A stretch of 9,138 nucleotides of DNA from an uncultured Lysobacter sp. (GTDB lineage: Bacteria > Pseudomonadota > Gammaproteobacteria > Xanthomonadales > Xanthomonadaceae). Both the position numbers and the translations under genes were made by a program. The notes under the pieces were generated by a model. That model was not told where the DNA came from, searched no databases, and was given only the letters and a program-made list of their open reading frames with translations. The stretch is from assembly GCA_943913335.1 (NCBI GenBank), contig CALTXS010000023.1, forward strand, positions 1 through 9,138. Direction: 5' to 3'. Below, piece by piece: positions 6,907 to 9,138 of this stretch (positions are counted from its first letter, which is position 1; each line of letters opens with the position of its first letter).

Positions 6907-7614
6907 TCAGACGTAGCGGGTCGGATCGGCAATGCCGGCATCGTTGAAACCGGCCGCGCGCAGCATACAGGCATCGCAGTGACCGCAGGCGCGCCCATCG
7001 GCATCGGCGTTGTAGCACGACACCGTGGCGGCAAAATCGACGCCCAGACGCATGCCTTCGCGCGCGATATCGGCCTTGCTCATGAACTGCAGCGGAGCAT
7101 GGACACGCAGGCCTGCGCCTTCGACACCGGCTTTGGTGGCGAGATTGGCAAGCGACTGAAACGCCGCGATGAACTCGGGGCGGCAGTCGGGATAGCCCGA
7201 ATAATCGACGGCGTTGACGCCGCAGAAGATGTCGTTGGCACCCAGTATCTCGGCCCAGCCCAATGCGACCGACAGCATGATGGTATTGCGCGCCGGCACG
7301 TAGGTCACCGGAATCTCCGAGGGATCGCTGTGATCCAGCGGCACATCAATGCCCGAGTCGGTCAGAGCCGAACCACCGATCGAGCGCAGATCCACATTGA
7401 CCGTCTTGTGCGCCTTGGCCCCTTGCGATTGTGCCAACGCGGCGGCAGCAGCCAATTCGGAGTTGTGACGCTGACCGTAGGACACGCTCAGGGCGTAGAC
7501 ATCAAAGCCCTGCTCCAGCGCCATAGCCATCACCACGGCACTGTCCATGCCGCCGGAGACCAGAACCACCGCGCGACGCGGCGCGTTTGAAATTGCAGAA
7601 TCAGAAGCGCTCAT
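6907..7614 (-). CDS. queC: 7-cyano-7-deazaguanine (preQ0) synthase QueC
   Basis: QueC uses ATP and ammonia to convert 7-carboxy-7-deazaguanine into preQ0, the nitrile precursor of queuosine in tRNAs with GUN anticodons. The 235-residue protein begins with the PP-loop ATP-binding motif [12 protein letters not shown] (SGGMDS at 20-25). It has the family stretches [12 protein letters not shown] (42-53), [10 protein letters not shown] (105-114) and [17 protein letters not shown] (132-148). The zinc site is built from C200, C210, C213 and C216 (CGHCDAC). Length is normal for the family. Its ATG overlaps the TGA of queE by 4 nt (ATGA at 7614-7611), so the two are translationally coupled and supply consecutive pathway enzymes. 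It ends 58 bp from the insert, with which it converges. Confidence 0.97.
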   Translation of the reverse strand: MSASDSAISNAPRRAVVLVSGGMDSAVVMAMALEQGFDVYALSVSYGQRHNSELAAAAALAQSQGAKAHKTVNVDLRSIGGSALTDSGIDVPLDHSDPSEIPVTYVPARNTIMLSVALGWAEILGANDIFCGVNAVDYSGYPDCRPEFIAAFQSLANLATKAGVEGAGLRVHAPLQFMSKADIAREGMRLGVDFAATVSCYNADADGRACGHCDACMLRAAGFNDAGIADPTRYV

Positions 7615-8288
7615 CGGCCCGGCTCATCGCTCCACAGCACTTTGTGGAGTTGAAATTGGAAACGGACCGGCAAGCGGTCCTCTACGACCCAGTCGGCCAG
7701 TTGGGTGGGATCCACTTGCGTAAACGAAGGCGAAAACAGCACCTCGCAACGGGCGTCGAGCTGCAGATCACGGAGCATGGCGCGCGACCACTCGTAGTCG
7801 GCACGCGAGCAGATCACGAACTTGAGCTGATCGTGCGGGGTCAGCACATCGAGATTGGACAGCAGATTGCGGTGCGACTCGTGCGAGTCTGGCGTCTTGA
7901 TGTCGACGATGCGTGAGACGCGCGGATCGACGGCCGACACATCGAGCGAGCCTGAGGTTTCGAGCGAGACATCAAAGCCGGCATCACAGAGCATGGTCAG
8001 CAATGTGTGGACGCGCTTTTGGGCCAACGGCTCGCCGCCGGTGACGCAGACATGATGGGCGCCCAGCTCACGGACCTTGTCGAGGATGGCATCGAAATTC
8101 CACCACTCACCACCGTGGAACGCATAGGCGGTATCGCAGTACTGACAGCGCAGCGGGCAACCGGTCAGGCGCACAAACGTGGTGACGCGGCCTGCCGTGC
8201 GGGCCTCGCCCTGCAGCGATACAAAGATCTCAGTTAAACGAAGCCGGTCCGTCGAGACCGGCTCCGGCGTAGAAGTTTCAGATTCCAT
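7611..8288 (-). CDS. queE: 7-carboxy-7-deazaguanine synthase QueE
   Basis: QueE is a radical-SAM enzyme that contracts the ring of 6-carboxytetrahydropterin to give 7-carboxy-7-deazaguanine, the substrate of QueC. The 225-residue product has the family opening [11 protein letters not shown] (19-29). The cluster-binding CxxxCxxC is C44, C48 and C51, followed by DTAYAF. The SAM-binding TGGEP is at 83-87, ETSGS at 110-114, DIKTP at 129-133 and the C-terminal QLHK at 213-216. The ATG at 8288 is the only good start. The enzyme core begins near residue 17, leaving a short polar leader as in related proteins. Its start codon lies inside a strong hairpin (see the 8285-8311 entry) and no clear Shine-Dalgarno is seen. 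It follows pal by 29 nt and overlaps queC by 4 nt. Confidence 0.96.
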   Translation of the reverse strand: MESETSTPEPVSTDRLRLTEIFVSLQGEARTAGRVTTFVRLTGCPLRCQYCDTAYAFHGGEWWNFDAILDKVRELGAHHVCVTGGEPLAQKRVHTLLTMLCDAGFDVSLETSGSLDVSAVDPRVSRIVDIKTPDSHESHRNLLSNLDVLTPHDQLKFVICSRADYEWSRAMLRDLQLDARCEVLFSPSFTQVDPTQLADWVVEDRLPVRFQFQLHKVLWSDEPGR

Positions 8289-8311
8289 TGCGGATATTTT
8301 ACCCGCAATGG
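8285..8311 (-). promoter_or_regulatory. Hairpin enclosing the queE start codon
   Basis: A perfect 9-bp inverted repeat, CCATTGCGG at 8285-8293 and CCGCAATGG at 8303-8311, is separated by 9 nt. In the minus-strand transcript the inner bases add a G-U and a U-A pair, giving an 11-bp stem with an AAAAU loop. The queE AUG (8288-8286) lies in the 3' arm, and the only Shine-Dalgarno-like bases (GGGU) lie in the 5' arm. The hairpin lies between pal and queE and has no U-run. It could limit queE translation, protect the 3' end of tolB-pal mRNA, or be a processing site. The structure is certain by base pairing; the role is inference. Confidence 0.55.
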
Positions 8312-8317
8312 CGGGGC

Positions 8318-8848
8318 TCAGCGGCCGCCGTACTTCAGTTCAACGCGGCGATTCTGGCCCCAGCACGATTCGCTGGCCTCTTCGCAAGTCGGGCGTTCTT
8401 CGCCGTACGAGGTCAGGGTCAGCTGCGACTGATTGGCACCCTGCGAGGTCAGGACTGACTGCACCGAGCCGGCACGACGTTCGCCCAGGCCCAGGTTGTA
8501 TTCGCGCGAGCCGCGTTCGTCGGTGTGGCCTTCTAGGGTCAGAGCGGCTGAGGGCACATCGCGCAGGTACTTGGCGTGGCAGTTCACGACGGCGTTGTAG
8601 TCGGTGCGCACGCGGTCGCTATCGAGATCGAAGTAGATCACGCGCTGGCGCAAGCAGGAATCGCGCTCCAGGTCGGCAGCCGTGTAGGCGCCCGGAACCG
8701 TAGAAGCGCCATCGTTGATGCCGTTACCCGTGGTCGTGGAGGTGGAGGTATCCACCGGCGGCGCCTCTTCCTTCACTTCTTTCTTGGAGCAGCCGATAGC
8801 GGCGGTACACAGCAGTGCGGCGCCAAGGATCCGGATGGTCGTCTTCAT
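8318..8848 (-). CDS. pal: Peptidoglycan-associated lipoprotein Pal
   Basis: Pal is an outer-membrane lipoprotein of the Tol-Pal complex. It binds peptidoglycan and TolB and helps the outer membrane invaginate during division. The 176-residue precursor has a lipoprotein signal peptide with acylated C20 (AIGC at 17-20; Ala at -3 is slightly unusual). A polar linker rich in Thr, Ser and Pro (about 21-50) follows. The OmpA-like domain has YFDLDSDRV at 72-80 and GHTDERGSREYN at 107-118. D110 and R125, fifteen residues apart, match the residues that hold the diaminopimelate group. Four further cysteines (C65, C90, C155, C162) could form periplasmic disulfides. The start at 8848 is fixed by a strong AGAGGTG at 8860-8854 and the signal peptide. 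A longer in-frame extension to 8950 is not supported. It lies between tolB (80 nt) and queE (29 nt). Confidence 0.96.
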   Translation of the reverse strand: MKTTIRILGAALLCTAAIGCSKKEVKEEAPPVDTSTSTTTGNGINDGASTVPGAYTAADLERDSCLRQRVIYFDLDSDRVRTDYNAVVNCHAKYLRDVPSAALTLEGHTDERGSREYNLGLGERRAGSVQSVLTSQGANQSQLTLTSYGEERPTCEEASESCWGQNRRVELKYGGR

Positions 8849-8853
8849 TGCTT

Positions 8854-8860
8854 CACCTCT
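8854..8860 (-). promoter_or_regulatory. Ribosome binding site of pal
   Basis: AGAGGTG on the minus strand lies 5 nt before the ATG at 8848. It decides between this start and an in-frame upstream ATG at 8950, which would add 34 residues ahead of the lipoprotein signal peptide. Confidence 0.8.
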
Positions 8861-8928
8861 TTTGCAGTTGGAATTCGAAGGATTGACGGACCGCCGCAAC
8901 CACGCCGGCCCCGTTGAAACCGGTTGGA

Positions 8929-9138
8929 TTACTTGCGGTACGGTCCCCACGCGGCTTCGCGTGCGTTGCCACCCGTTGGAATGCTGAAACTGGCACGACC
9001 ATCGCTGGAGGCGCCGACCAGACGCCCACCGCGACCGCCCGTGGCAAACAGCAGCATCATGCCGTTGGGTGCATACGTCGGACGTTCATCGCTACGGCTG
9101 CGCGACAGCGCCTTGCCCGAGACCGCCACGGAGTACCC
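8929..9138 (-). CDS. tolB: TolB, C-terminal 69 residues (5' part outside window)
   Basis: TolB is the periplasmic beta-propeller of the Tol-Pal system. It binds Pal and links it to the inner-membrane TolQRA motor. Only the end of the gene is present. The reading frame from the right edge gives the last propeller blade pattern: SRSDERPTYAPNGMMLLFAT, then GRLVGASSDGRASFSIPTGG and the ending REAAWGPYRK. This matches the TolB C-terminal pattern of PSWSPDG...VSTDGR...PAWSPY, with Ala-Pro-Asn-Gly and Trp-Gly-Pro variants. The stop codon TAA is at 8931-8929. The next gene, pal, begins 80 nt downstream on the same strand, the conserved order of the operon. Confidence 0.9.
   Translation of the reverse strand, partial: GYSVAVSGKALSRSRSDERPTYAPNGMMLLFATGGRGGRLVGASSDGRASFSIPTGGNAREAAWGPYRK

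Noticed and set aside
6712..7590. 292-codon open frame on the plus strand overlapping the Sel1-like gene and queC
   Set aside because: It runs antisense across queC, which has its PP-loop and zinc motifs on the minus strand, and shows no protein-like features.
8285..8317. preQ1 riboswitch upstream of queE
   Set aside because: The gap is only 29 nt and lacks the pseudoknot-forming A-rich tail of preQ1 riboswitches. What is present is a simple symmetric hairpin.
1..9138. CRISPR arrays, insertion sequences with terminal repeats, rRNA genes
   Set aside because: No regularly spaced repeats, no intact transposase and no rRNA sequence were seen anywhere in the window.

Overview
The window looks like a chromosomal segment of a moderately GC-rich gammaproteobacterium. 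The tolB-pal-queE-queC order, the HrpA, RecQ and Pal sequences and the queC/tRNA-Lys neighbourhood fit a Xanthomonadales- or Pseudomonas-like background. I infer the order from gene content and sequence style and cannot place the genus.

Layout. (1) Positions 1-1974, minus strand: the N-terminal half of the DEAH RNA helicase hrpA, running off the left edge. (2) Divergent from it: dps (2075-2620), then a full-length recQ (2694-4610). (3) A tRNA-Lys(UUU) gene (4668-4743) with its own strong promoter. (4) Positions 4744-6848: a visibly AT-richer insert. It begins with about 500 bp of mostly non-coding DNA, which carries what I read as the frameshifted C-terminal tail of a tyrosine recombinase. 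Two exported-protein genes follow, nearly touching: a secreted phospholipase A2-like enzyme and a Sel1/TPR-like repeat protein. A hairpin terminator closes the pair. (5) Minus strand from the right edge: tolB (C-terminal end only), pal, queE and queC, probably one transcription unit that converges on the insert.

How the genes relate. HrpA, Dps and RecQ are housekeeping or stress functions: RNA helicase and ribosome rescue, iron storage and DNA protection, and DNA repair. TolB and Pal form the outer-membrane side of the Tol-Pal system, which constricts and stabilises the envelope. QueE and QueC carry out two consecutive steps of 7-deazaguanine (preQ0) synthesis for queuosine tRNA modification. 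In many gammaproteobacteria cpoB (ybgF) lies between pal and queE; here it is absent and the gap is only 29 nt.

The most interesting part is the interval between the 3' end of tRNA-Lys and the 3' end of queC. A tRNA 3' end, an integrase relic beside it, a change in base composition and a two-gene cargo suggest an old integrative element. The cargo, an exported PLA2-like protein with an exported Sel1-like partner, is a candidate effector/partner (possibly toxin/immunity) pair; this is inference. A second unusual structure is a strong hairpin that encloses the queE start codon.
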